A stretch of DNA of 64,000 bases, taken from positions 7,590-71,589 of the forward strand of contig CAMYLR010000011.1 in assembly GCA_947259315.1 (NCBI GenBank), read 5' to 3'. The notes below the pieces were generated by a model that was given only the letters and a program-made list of their open reading frames with translations, did not search any database and was not told the origin of the DNA. This document shows positions 51,924-60,731 of this stretch, one piece after another; the stretch's first letter is position 1, and each line of letters starts with the position of its first letter. A program made the position numbers and the translations under genes. Source of the stretch: an uncultured Gemmatimonadales bacterium. GTDB lineage: Bacteria > Gemmatimonadota > Gemmatimonadetes > JACCXV01 > JAHWKZ01.

Positions 51924-52099
51924 ATTTTCGAAACGATGCAATGCGGTTCGAAACTTGCAATTTGGCGAGAAGCGTGTCGGCACCCGACCAGGGGCCGAGA
52001 AACCGTGCCCTGTGACTGCAGAACGGCGAGATTCTATCGCATGGTTCAGTAAATCGAGAGCGGAATATCAATCCTCGGACAAGGGGTTACGTACACTAC

Positions 52100-53479
52100 A
52101 TGAAGACCAAGTATTCGATAATCGGGCTTGGCAAACTGGGCGCCAGCATGGCCGCCGGTATCGCCAGCCGTGGGTTTGAAGTAATTGGCGTAGACGTGAA
52201 CGAGAATGCGGTCCGCTTGCTGAATGACGGCCACGCGCCAGCGCAGGAGACCGATCTGGAGGACTTGGTTGCAGCGAACAAAGAACGTCTCAGGGGAACA
52301 ATGAGCCATCGCGAGGCGGTACTCGGTTCGGACGTCTCGTTTGTGATCGTCCCTACGCCAAGCAATCAGGAGGGAGCTTTCTCGCTCCAATACGCAGCTT
52401 GGGCTTTTCAGGAGATCGGAGCCGCGCTCAAAGAAAAAGACGACTACCATGTCGTAGTGATGACGAGCACCGTATTACCGGGCGCGACACGGTATGGGCT
52501 CCTGCCCGTGCTGGAGGAAGCGTCGGGGAAGAAGTGTGGTCCGGACTTCGGATTGTGCTACACGCCCGAGTTTATTGCGTTGGGAAGCGTTATCAGAGAC
52601 TTCCTGAATCCCGACTTTACGCTGTTGGGACAATTCGATGATCGTTGTGGGGAAAGGCTCGAGAAGTGCTTCGAGGAAATTCTAGAAACCCCGGCGCCGT
52701 GCATGCGCATGAGTCTCGAGAATGCTGAGCTCACGAAGCTGTGCGTCAATACGTACGTGACGACAAAGATCACGTTTGCCAACATGTTGGCTGAGATCTG
52801 CGAGATGATACCGGGAGGCAACGTCGACGTAGTTTCGGACGCACTCGGACTCGACAAGCGAATCGGCAGGCGGTACCTGACTGGAGCATTGGGGTATGGC
52901 GGCCCGTGTTTCCCTCGCGATAACGTGGCCCTTTCTTGGTTCGCCAGGAAAAGAGGCATCACTGCGGCGTTGGCAGAGACCACGGACAATGCGAACCGCA
53001 CACTGGCCGGGCGGATAGAGTCGAAGCTGGCCGGCAAGTTCAACCCCGGAGACACCGTCGCCATTCTGGGTCTGTCGTACAAGCCATGGTCTCACATCGT
53101 CGAGGAGTCCCAGGCCGTGTGTCTGGCCAAAGAACTCTCATCCGCGGGTGCACGCGTGGTTGGCTACGACCCTTTGGCGAACGATATGGCGCGCTCCGAG
53201 CTTGGAGATAAAGCCGTAATTGTCGACTCAATCGAGGACTGCGTTGCTGATGCCGACTGCATTTTGGTGTGCAATCCAGATCCGGAATTCAAGTCCCTGA
53301 CGCCCGAGATGGCGTTGGGCGATAAGGAGTCGGTCACCGTTGTCGACTTCTGGCGTTTCCTGAGGTCGTCGCTAGAAGGTCGCCCCGGTATCGACTACCG
53401 GGCCTACGGAACCAGCGCCGATGATGACGCCAACGCCGAAGCGATGAATGAGCTATGGGGCGGGGGCGGCAACGCCTAG
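52100..53479 (+). CDS. nucleotide-sugar (UDP-glucose/GDP-mannose) dehydrogenase family
   Basis: YSIIGLGKLGASMAAGIASRGFEVIGVDVNENAV...GYGGPCFPRDNVALSWFARKRG...VAILGLSYKP. Confidence 0.9.
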   Translation: MKTKYSIIGLGKLGASMAAGIASRGFEVIGVDVNENAVRLLNDGHAPAQETDLEDLVAANKERLRGTMSHREAVLGSDVSFVIVPTPSNQEGAFSLQYAAWAFQEIGAALKEKDDYHVVVMTSTVLPGATRYGLLPVLEEASGKKCGPDFGLCYTPEFIALGSVIRDFLNPDFTLLGQFDDRCGERLEKCFEEILETPAPCMRMSLENAELTKLCVNTYVTTKITFANMLAEICEMIPGGNVDVVSDALGLDKRIGRRYLTGALGYGGPCFPRDNVALSWFARKRGITAALAETTDNANRTLAGRIESKLAGKFNPGDTVAILGLSYKPWSHIVEESQAVCLAKELSSAGARVVGYDPLANDMARSELGDKAVIVDSIEDCVADADCILVCNPDPEFKSLTPEMALGDKESVTVVDFWRFLRSSLEGRPGIDYRAYGTSADDDANAEAMNELWGGGGNA

Positions 53480-53487
53480 GGGCGGTT

Positions 53488-54357
53488 TTGAGCGACCAAA
53501 AGAGCCTCAGGATCACCATCGTAACGCCTACCTATAACAGCGTTCGTACGGTGCGGGATACGATCGAGAGCGTGCTGGTCCAAGACTACCCAAACCTCGA
53601 GCACATCGTGATGGACGGCGGTTCCACCGACGGTACCCTCGATATTTTGGCAGAGTATCCGCATCTCACGTGGGAATCCGAGAAGGACGAGGGACACTAC
53701 CACGCGATGCAAAAAGGTGCTGAGCTGGCGACCGGCGATGTGCTCGCGATCTTGAACTCGGATGACTGCTACCGACCCGGAACTCTTCACAAGGTCGCGG
53801 CTGCTTTTGGCGCCCACCCCGAGTGGGATGCCTTGTTCGGCGATATCCAGTTTGTCGACTCGGAGGGGAACAGCATCTATCGCCGGGAAGAAGCGAAGTA
53901 TGATTACGACGTGCTGCGGTTCGGGGTCGACAGTCTCGTGATCGATCAAACGTTGTTCTATCGACGAGAGGTCTTTCATCGAATGGGAGGCTTACGGTAC
54001 AAGAAGTTCCGCAACTGTTGTGATTACGACATGATTTTGCGGCTGGGCAAGAGCGACTGCCAGGTCGGACATGTCAACGCGATATTCACAAATTATCGGA
54101 TCCACGATTTCGGACAGACCGCGGACAAGCGCATCGTGGAGAACATGCGTCGCGAAGTGAGGCTCATCAGGGACGAGCACGGTGTGCCACACGGTTTTCC
54201 GTACCGTGTCTTGAATGTCAGCCATAAAGCAAAGCGACAGTTGCAGAAGCTCTTCATCCGGGGCAAGGTCGACCTGGTTCCCGGCCGTTGGAAGCTCCGA
54301 AAGCACATGCGGGACCAGACAACGTTCTCTTCAAACGTGGGTCTTGACGAGCTGTAG
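53488..54357 (+). CDS. glycosyltransferase family 2
   Basis: ITIVTPTYNSVRTVRDTIESVLVQDYPNLEHIVMDGGSTDGTLDIL...AILNSDDCYRPGTL. Confidence 0.92.
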   Translation: MSDQKSLRITIVTPTYNSVRTVRDTIESVLVQDYPNLEHIVMDGGSTDGTLDILAEYPHLTWESEKDEGHYHAMQKGAELATGDVLAILNSDDCYRPGTLHKVAAAFGAHPEWDALFGDIQFVDSEGNSIYRREEAKYDYDVLRFGVDSLVIDQTLFYRREVFHRMGGLRYKKFRNCCDYDMILRLGKSDCQVGHVNAIFTNYRIHDFGQTADKRIVENMRREVRLIRDEHGVPHGFPYRVLNVSHKAKRQLQKLFIRGKVDLVPGRWKLRKHMRDQTTFSSNVGLDEL

Positions 54358-54386
54358 GCCGCACGGCGTACGTTCTGCGTGAGCGG

Positions 54387-54463
54387 GGGCGCATAGCTCA
54401 GGGGTTCAGAGCACCTGCCTTACAAGCAGGGGGTCCGTGGTTCGAATCCACGTGCGCCCACCA
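54387..54463 (+). tRNA. tRNA-Val (anticodon TAC), CCA encoded
   Basis: GGGCGCA/TGCGCCC acceptor stem, anticodon loop CTTACAA within CCTGC/GCAGG stem, T-loop TTCGAAT, ends ACCA. Confidence 0.95.
54443..54463 (+). repeat. direct repeat copy 1 (att-like), tRNA-Val 3' end
   Basis: CGAATCCACGTGCGCCCACCA, identical to 55643-55663. Confidence 0.85.
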
Positions 54464-54590
54464 GTTATAAGCGCAAACACAATAAGTAGTTGGAAATAAT
54501 CGGCGGAGCTGGTTGCACTTGAGAATCGGCATGAACTGCGTGAGTTGCGCAATGACCTCCCGCCGAACTAGCACATACCCCCTCACCTCG

Positions 54591-54620
54591 GCACTGGTTC
54601 GAATCCGGTGCCGCCCACCA
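54591..54620 (+). pseudogene. tRNA 3'-end remnant (T-arm plus acceptor 3' strand and CCA)
   Basis: ACTGG-TTCGAAT-CCGGT T-arm followed by GCCGCCC-ACCA; no matching 5' half GGGCGGC seen upstream. Confidence 0.6.
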
Positions 54621-54767
54621 CGCCTTCCTAGCTACAGTGAGTCGGATCGTCGGCGAATTGAAGGGATGGCAGGACACGAGTGGCGCCGCGGCCCCAGGCC
54701 GAAGCGGTCGCGCGTTCAGCCGACGAGCTGACCCAGTAGCCCCCGCGCGGCTTTCACCCGACAGAGC

Positions 54768-55439
54768 CTAGGCTTTTGACAGAAGAGCGATGTGCTGAGA
54801 GTGAATTCCTCTTAAGAGAGGAAAGACTTGAACAACTTGAAAGCCGGCTTCTTTGACCTCTCTTTCGAATTCCTCGCGCGACAGCATCGTAATTCGGGCT
54901 TTACTCGTCCTTCTTCTCAGTTTCCTGTGGGCTATATGAAGGGGACTTATCTGGTAGCAAGAAAGGATGACCCCTTCTTTCACAACTCGGGAAAACTCTC
55001 CCAGGACAGCCTTCCGCTCCGCTCCCTGATGACGGTGCTGAAAGAAGCGCATGGAAAGGATGAAGTCGAAACTCTCTTCTTGAAAAGGAAGTCCAGCTAC
55101 TGCGTCAGCCACAACTCCGGGAAGCCTGACTGGTACTTCATTCCTCTCCACAGCTCGTTTGACCATATGAAAGTACAGGTCGCTACTCACTAAGCTCAGG
55201 CCTGGCTCCAAAATCAAAGGAGAAAAGCGTCCATAGCCGCAAGGAACATCCAGAACACGCGCATCTTCTTTGTCGATCTTCTTCAGGATCTTCCGGAGTA
55301 TCTTTGTCTCTCCCATATGGACGAGTTTCTGGTCTAAGCCCCGATATCTCTTCCGCTCGTATCGTTCAACTTCCTGCTTCTGATAAGCACTACTCAAGGG
55401 CTCATCCTCATGTCGGTGCTCATAGGCACTTCTATTCAA
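54768..55439 (-). CDS. class I SAM-dependent methyltransferase
   Basis: ARVLDVPCGYGRFSPLILEPGLSLVSSDLYFHMVKRAVE...DAVAGLPFQEESFDFILSMRFFQH; Lys-rich and lower GC than its neighbours. Confidence 0.85.
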   Translation of the reverse strand: MNRSAYEHRHEDEPLSSAYQKQEVERYERKRYRGLDQKLVHMGETKILRKILKKIDKEDARVLDVPCGYGRFSPLILEPGLSLVSSDLYFHMVKRAVERNEVPVRLPGVVADAVAGLPFQEESFDFILSMRFFQHRHQGAERKAVLGEFSRVVKEGVILSCYQISPLHIAHRKLRRRTSKARITMLSREEFEREVKEAGFQVVQVFPLLRGIHSQHIALLSKA

Positions 55440-55642
55440 GAAAGGACGTAAGTCGGAGTGAAGCTACCTGGTCCTAACTCGCGCTGCATCGCTTGAGCCG
55501 AAACACAACCTGCCGACCTTCCTCGACCATAGGCAAAAGTTCACGATCGGCGTGCCGCCAGCTATCAAAGTTGACAATACCCACACAATCAGACATTCAG
55601 ATGGGTTTGCGTGCAACTCGCAACGCTATCACAATCTCGATC

Positions 55643-55663
55643 CGAATCCACGTGCGCCCACCA
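55643..55663 (+). repeat. direct repeat copy 2 (att-like)
   Basis: CGAATCCACGTGCGCCCACCA, exactly 1200 bp downstream of copy 1. Confidence 0.85.
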
Positions 55664-55677
55664 ACCGGGAGAGTAGA

Positions 55678-56310
55678 ATGGGACGCGTCGTTTCCGTAAA
55701 TGTGGGGCTCCCCCGAGAAGTCGAGTGGAAGGGAGAAACGGTCTCCACTGGGATTTTTAAGGATCCGGTCGAGGGGCGCGTCTCTGTCCGGACGCTCGGC
55801 CTCGAAGGCGACGGGCAGGCCGATCTCACCGTACACGGGGGACCAGAAAAGGCGGTCTATCTCTATCCCGCGGAGCACTATCCCTTCTGGCGCGATGAGC
55901 TGGGCCGTGATTTACCTTGGGGCATGTTTGGTGAGAACCTCACCACCGAAGGGTTTTTGGAGGACGAGGTTGACATCGGCGATCGGTTCCGGGTCGGCAC
56001 CGCAGAGGTGGTCGTCATCCAACCCCGGATGCCGTGCTTCAAGCTGGGTCTCCGGTTCCAGTGGCCGGCGATCGGCAAGGCGTTCCTCAAGAATGGCCGC
56101 ACCGGCTGGTATTTCTCGGTCGCCGAGGAGGGCGACGTGGCGGCCGGCGACGAGATCGAGCGGATCGGCACGGACGAGCGCGGCCTTACGGTGGCTGATG
56201 TATCCAGCCTCTTCGTCGGCGAGGGGGGCAAAGAGACGCTACAGCTCGCCGTCGACCACAACGGCCTGCCCGATGGCTGGCGGGATTATTTCCGGCAACG
56301 GCTCGCATGA
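55678..56310 (+). CDS. MOSC domain protein (YiiM-like)
   Basis: GDGQADLTVHGGPEKAVYLYPAEHYPFWRDELG...GMFGENLTTEGFLEDEVDIGDRFRVGTAEVVVIQPRMPCFKLGLRF. Confidence 0.9.
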   Translation: MGRVVSVNVGLPREVEWKGETVSTGIFKDPVEGRVSVRTLGLEGDGQADLTVHGGPEKAVYLYPAEHYPFWRDELGRDLPWGMFGENLTTEGFLEDEVDIGDRFRVGTAEVVVIQPRMPCFKLGLRFQWPAIGKAFLKNGRTGWYFSVAEEGDVAAGDEIERIGTDERGLTVADVSSLFVGEGGKETLQLAVDHNGLPDGWRDYFRQRLA

Positions 56311-56417
56311 GCCGAGATCCGTAGTGGCGACTTGCTGCCGGGACCCTCGAGGGTTCAATTTTGGACCTCAGCGTTCATAGTCCGGCCGCTCGATCGGCCC
56401 GCTCGAAAGGAGTGCAT

Positions 56418-56855
56418 ATGGCCGAAGGTGTTCCGATCAAAGTCACTCTGAAGAAGATCCAAATCCTCGATACGCTGGATCCCGGCCACAGAGAGCACGG
56501 GCAGTTCGTGTTCTCGAGCAAGGTGTCCAGTCAGAACCAGGGCGGGGTCGTTCACGAGAGCCGTTTTCCAGAGGAAGGCTCATGGAAGATCTCTGATCAT
56601 CCGAGGAAGAACCGGGTGAGCGTTGATGCCGAGATCTTCAACGGAAACGTTGAAGATCATCTGGTCGTCGAGCTTGTGGGCGAGGAGTTGGACAAAGTAA
56701 CGGCAAGCGAATTCCTTGATCGCTACAGCCGGGAGTTCTCGGGATCGCCACAGTCTTGGGTTGGTGTTTATGGCCCGGGCGGGGGAACTGAAGACGCGAG
56801 CCAACCCGAGGACATGAGCAACTGGCGCGTGTGGTACGAGATCACTACCGCCTGA
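56418..56855 (+). CDS. hypothetical protein
   Basis: AAAGGAGTG upstream of ATG; no family recognised. Confidence 0.55.
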   Translation: MAEGVPIKVTLKKIQILDTLDPGHREHGQFVFSSKVSSQNQGGVVHESRFPEEGSWKISDHPRKNRVSVDAEIFNGNVEDHLVVELVGEELDKVTASEFLDRYSREFSGSPQSWVGVYGPGGGTEDASQPEDMSNWRVWYEITTA

Positions 56856-57202
56856 TCACGGGGTTCGCCGTCGTTGTCATGTCACTTGCGGCTGTGACAT
56901 GTGACGATTCATCTCCGCTTGGCCCAAGCGGCGAGATGATCGGTGTGGTCCTCGTTGACAAGTGCTCGGCAGTTGTCGCTGGAGAGTCTTGCACGGCTAC
57001 GGCTAGGGCGTTCGGCCCTGACGGGGAACTGTCCAACCCAAGTCTCTTCTGGCAATCGAGCGATTCCAGGATCTTCTCGGTTACCGGCGCGAGTACCGAG
57101 GCGATCGTTTTCGGCAGAACACCGGGTTCGGCCACGATGAGCGTTGGCAACCGCAGTGGCAGCGTCCGAGTGGAAAGCCCTGTCCGCGTCATCCCGGGCT
57201 AA
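56831..57202 (+). CDS. hypothetical secreted Ig-like (Big_2-like) protein
   Basis: TM/signal N-terminus; CTATARAFGPDGELSNPSLFWQSSDSRIFSVTG...GSATMSVGNRSGSVRV. Confidence 0.5.
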   Translation: MVRDHYRLITGFAVVVMSLAAVTCDDSSPLGPSGEMIGVVLVDKCSAVVAGESCTATARAFGPDGELSNPSLFWQSSDSRIFSVTGASTEAIVFGRTPGSATMSVGNRSGSVRVESPVRVIPG

Positions 57203-57334
57203 CTCTCTTGATGCCCCGGTACACGTTCTCCCTCATGTGATTGACCCCATTACAGCTCACATTGTAGGCTAGATATAGCGAACAAAGGCGGGTCCTAGGA
57301 ATTATCCACGCGATGACAGAGAGAGAGTGAAACC

Positions 57335-57457
57335 ATGCAACGACTCAGTGTCTGGCGGATCGCCGAAATCTTTGTTGGGACTTTTGCAGCGGTTTTTGTG
57401 GCACTCGTCGTTTTCTCCGTCTTTTATTCGTCTGTGATAGGACCACTGCTGCAATAA
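57335..57457 (+). CDS. small single-TM protein (40 aa)
   Basis: ATG...TAA ORF MQRLSVWRIAEIFVGTFAAVFVALVVFSVFYSSVIGPLLQ; GAGAGAGAG upstream; below the ORF-track length cutoff. Confidence 0.45.
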   Translation: MQRLSVWRIAEIFVGTFAAVFVALVVFSVFYSSVIGPLLQ

Positions 57458-57504
57458 GGCGACGCTGAGAACCTGTAAAACCGCAAGCCAGGCAGTAGCA
57501 AAGG

Positions 57505-58176
57505 ATGGGCTTCGCGACTTGCGAATGCCGGTGGTTCTTTGAGGGCGAGGTCGACGACGATGTCGTCGATTGGTTCAAGAACAGGAAGCCCTGGCCCCAG
57601 AGCCTTGATCTAGGGCCGCTTGAATGGCCCGAACGGGCACGGGGGGACCGCTACGTAGCGATTCCAAATAACCGGGATATTGGAATCAAATGGCGAGGTG
57701 CGCCCGCAGAGGGGGAGGGAGAGCCACTCGAGTTCAAGGCAAAGGTGGCGTCCCTGGGCGTCCAGACGCTGGCACCGGGAGTGACCGGTGTCGTCGAACG
57801 TTGGATCAAGTGGACGTGCCACGGCGAGGCGATGCGAGCTTCGAGACTGCTCAACGTGGAGAAGAAGAGAATCGTCCGCGTGGTTCATTTGGATGGCTCG
57901 ACCCGCGCACTCGAGGTGCCGCCGTTGGATTTTGGATCGCACCTCGAGCGCGGCCTCCAGATCGAGTTGACAAGGCTCTCGCTAGGCGCAGCTCGCTTCT
58001 GGACGCTGGGCTTCGAAGGATTTCCGGACAGCTTGGAATTGCGCGAGGAGTTTGCTCGTACCGTTCCCGTCTTTCTTCGAGAGCTGCCGGCCGCCCTTAC
58101 TCTTTCTTCTGAGACATCTTTTTCGTACCCTGAGTGGCTTGCACGGCGTCAGCATCATGCTGAGACGCCCCAGTAG
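57505..58176 (+). CDS. hypothetical protein, possibly CYTH-like
   Basis: CECRWFFEGEVDDDVVDWF...RGDRYVAIPNNRDIGIKWRG...LEFKAKV pattern. Confidence 0.55.
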   Translation: MGFATCECRWFFEGEVDDDVVDWFKNRKPWPQSLDLGPLEWPERARGDRYVAIPNNRDIGIKWRGAPAEGEGEPLEFKAKVASLGVQTLAPGVTGVVERWIKWTCHGEAMRASRLLNVEKKRIVRVVHLDGSTRALEVPPLDFGSHLERGLQIELTRLSLGAARFWTLGFEGFPDSLELREEFARTVPVFLRELPAALTLSSETSFSYPEWLARRQHHAETPQ

Positions 58177-58209
58177 TCGACGATAACGATCCCAAAGCAG
58201 GAGGTAAAA

Positions 58210-58563
58210 GTGGCTGATGTCACCCTGAAGCAATTCGACGAGCTCGAGAGTCACGGTGGGCTGTTTCTTTACGCCCGAAAGGGTCTCGGGGTTACGGCGT
58301 GGGGCATGAATGTCGAGCGCTTGCCGGCCAACTGGGACGAGTACCCCGATCACGACCACACCGAGGATGGCCAGGAAGAGGTGTACGTCCCGCTGGAAGG
58401 CAGCGCGACGCTGGAGTGTGCAGGCGAAACTTGGAAGCTCGAGCCCGGCACGCTGGCGCGAGTGGGGCCGGGCGAAAAACGAAAGGTCGTTCCCGGCGAT
58501 CAGGGCATAACGATGCTCGTCATCGGTGGCACGCCCGGGAAGGCGTACGAGCCGGAGTCGTAA
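58210..58563 (+). CDS. cupin domain protein
   Basis: DHDHTEDGQEEVYVPLEGSATLECAGETWKLEPGTLARVGPGEKRKV; SD CAGGAGG, GTG start. Confidence 0.88.
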   Translation: MADVTLKQFDELESHGGLFLYARKGLGVTAWGMNVERLPANWDEYPDHDHTEDGQEEVYVPLEGSATLECAGETWKLEPGTLARVGPGEKRKVVPGDQGITMLVIGGTPGKAYEPES

Positions 58564-59601
58564 TCAGCTGATCGAGGAAGTCGCCACTGTCGCCGACGAA
58601 AAATCGAAGACCTCGATCTCCTCGCGCTCCCTCGTGATCAACTGATCCCGACGATAGAGCTCGAAGGGCGCGTAGCCTTCAACCGCGTTCCCGACGCCAA
58701 AAGCGTATCCGACCGCCTCCCCGAACGCGTGAAGTGCTAGGACAAAGGTGAAGATCGGTAGTCGACTGGGCACGAGTCGGGCGTACGCGTCGGGCGACTC
58801 GCGGAGGTCGGACATAATGCGACGCAACCGAATGAAGGGCACCAACGGGGCTCCGGCGGCGTAGACGGCGCGCCGCCCGAAGCGCCAATCGCGACACCGT
58901 TGACCCCCGAAAAGACGTCCCCCCTGGAAGGCGTGCACGATCGTCGATCTCCAGCGGCTGAAGTTGAAGTGCCCGATTCGCGGACGGGCCAATAGGATCA
59001 TCTTCAAGCCGCGTGCCTCGATCTCGAATTGCAGCACACGCTCGGACATATACAACTCCCTTAGTTCATCACCGAGCGAGACCAAGAATTCGCGCCGATA
59101 GCTACCGTTGTGACCACCTAGCATCCGCGCCTCGCGCGTGACAGGCGCGTAGGCGGCAGCCGAGAACGCCAAAACGAAAGCCGCCTCACTGGCGCGAGTC
59201 TTCGGGTTGGCGTTGAACATGACCGGACCGACAGCGACGACGTTGGGATCGTTGTAGGCGCCGAGAATCGCTTCCGCGAGACCAGGTTCCGGAAAGGCGT
59301 GGTCTTCGGCCAGCATCACGATCGGTGCCCGCGCTCGCTGAACGCCGGCGGCGAACCCCGTGCCGACCGAGTCCAACTCCGGGACGTCGACGATCGAAAA
59401 GCTGTGGAACGCTTTGAAATCGTCTGTTTCGATCGGCTCCTCAGACAGCGCCACGGGTCTTACGAGCACGGCCTCGATCCGGCCGTGGATCTCCTGGGCA
59501 GTCCACAGGGCGATCGTTCGCCGCAGCCAAGTGTAGTGGCGAGACATGAGCAGAACTATGGATAGGTCGGGTTGTTGGGCGCTACGCTCGCGGCTTCTCA
59601 T
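58564..59601 (-). CDS. glycosyltransferase family 2-like protein
   Basis: DLSIVLLMSRHYTWLRRTIALWTAQEIHG...VGTGFAAGVQRARAPIVMLAEDHAFPEPGLAEAI. Confidence 0.8.
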   Translation of the reverse strand: MRSRERSAQQPDLSIVLLMSRHYTWLRRTIALWTAQEIHGRIEAVLVRPVALSEEPIETDDFKAFHSFSIVDVPELDSVGTGFAAGVQRARAPIVMLAEDHAFPEPGLAEAILGAYNDPNVVAVGPVMFNANPKTRASEAAFVLAFSAAAYAPVTREARMLGGHNGSYRREFLVSLGDELRELYMSERVLQFEIEARGLKMILLARPRIGHFNFSRWRSTIVHAFQGGRLFGGQRCRDWRFGRRAVYAAGAPLVPFIRLRRIMSDLRESPDAYARLVPSRLPIFTFVLALHAFGEAVGYAFGVGNAVEGYAPFELYRRDQLITREREEIEVFDFSSATVATSSIS

Positions 59602-60718
59602 TACGCACCGGTCCACCGGAGGAACCGATCCACTTCTTGTGTCGGAAGTATAAGAACGACCCCAGCCCTAGGAGCAGCATCACCCCCAACACAACGGGGT
59701 AGCCCCAGTACCAGCGCAGCTCGGGCATATTCCATGGCGACACGGTTGCGTCAAAGTTCATCCCGTAGATTCCGGCGATGAAAGTGAGCGGTATGAAGAT
59801 CGTGGCGATTACCGTCAGTACTTTCATGACCTCGTTCATGCGGTTGCTGACAATCGATAGGTAGTAATCAGTGAGACTGGAACCGAACTCACGATAGGTT
59901 TCGATTAGATCGATCAACTGAACCACATGATCATAGACGTCACGCAGGTACACGCGTCCTGTTTCACCGATGAAGTCCGACGAGTCTCGAATCATGATGT
60001 TTAGCATATCGCGAAGTGGCCAAATCGAGCGCCTGAGCGCCAACAGATCCTTCTTGGCTTCGTGGATGTGGCTCAAGACCTCGTCGCTCGGGTTTTGTAC
60101 GATCTCGTCCTCGATGTTGTCCAGACGTTCAGCGTACTGTTCCAGCACGGGGAAGTAGCTGTCGACGACGGCATCGAGTATTGCGTACGCAAGATAGTCA
60201 GAACGAGATTTTCTAATCCTACCGCGAGCTGAGCGAAGCCGCTGGCGCACGGGGTCCAGACAGTCCCCGGTCTTTTCTTGAAACGAAAGGACGAAATTCC
60301 GGCCAATGAAGATGCAGACCTGCTCCAGGTGAACATGCTCAACGATCGAGGGCATCTTCATGATAAGGAACAGATGGTGGGGATTCTCGTCCAGCTTGGG
60401 ACGGTGACCGACATTCAAGACGTCTTCAAGTTCGAGAGGGTGCAGCTCAAACACCGCTGCTACTGCCTGCAAGCGCTCGATATCGCCGAGGCCATCCACG
60501 TTTACCCAAGTGACCGGCCAACGGTCGAGAAACTCCTTGAGCGTGGCGGGGTCGGCGATCTCCTGTTCGATAAGATCGTCTTCCCCGTAGGCAATCACTT
60601 GGATCTTTGGCGGCGGGGCGTCTGGATCGACGATCAGAGTCCCGGGCGAGGACCCGGGTGGGGACAGGCGGCGGGTCGAGAAACCCCGCTTCAATCGCAG
60701 GCGAATGGGGTTCTTCAT
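59582..60718 (-). CDS. corA: CorA-family magnesium/cobalt transporter
   Basis: C-terminal YGMNFDATVSPWNMPELRW; LTVIATIFIPLTFIAGIYGMNF. Confidence 0.93.
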   Translation of the reverse strand: MKNPIRLRLKRGFSTRRLSPPGSSPGTLIVDPDAPPPKIQVIAYGEDDLIEQEIADPATLKEFLDRWPVTWVNVDGLGDIERLQAVAAVFELHPLELEDVLNVGHRPKLDENPHHLFLIMKMPSIVEHVHLEQVCIFIGRNFVLSFQEKTGDCLDPVRQRLRSARGRIRKSRSDYLAYAILDAVVDSYFPVLEQYAERLDNIEDEIVQNPSDEVLSHIHEAKKDLLALRRSIWPLRDMLNIMIRDSSDFIGETGRVYLRDVYDHVVQLIDLIETYREFGSSLTDYYLSIVSNRMNEVMKVLTVIATIFIPLTFIAGIYGMNFDATVSPWNMPELRWYWGYPVVLGVMLLLGLGSFLYFRHKKWIGSSGGPVRNEKPRA

Positions 60719-60731
60719 CGGCTCACTCCTC

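Larger units (their letters stand above)
54464..55663. mobile_element. candidate tRNA-targeted inserted segment without integrase
   Basis: bounded by 21-bp perfect direct repeats of the tRNA-Val 3' end; contains an extra tRNA 3' remnant and a compositionally distinct methyltransferase. Confidence 0.6.

Noticed and set aside
54398-54586. Minus-strand ORF encoding ...WWAHVDSNHGPPACKAGALNP
   Set aside because: It is the antisense translation of the tRNA-Val gene, a well-known annotation artefact.
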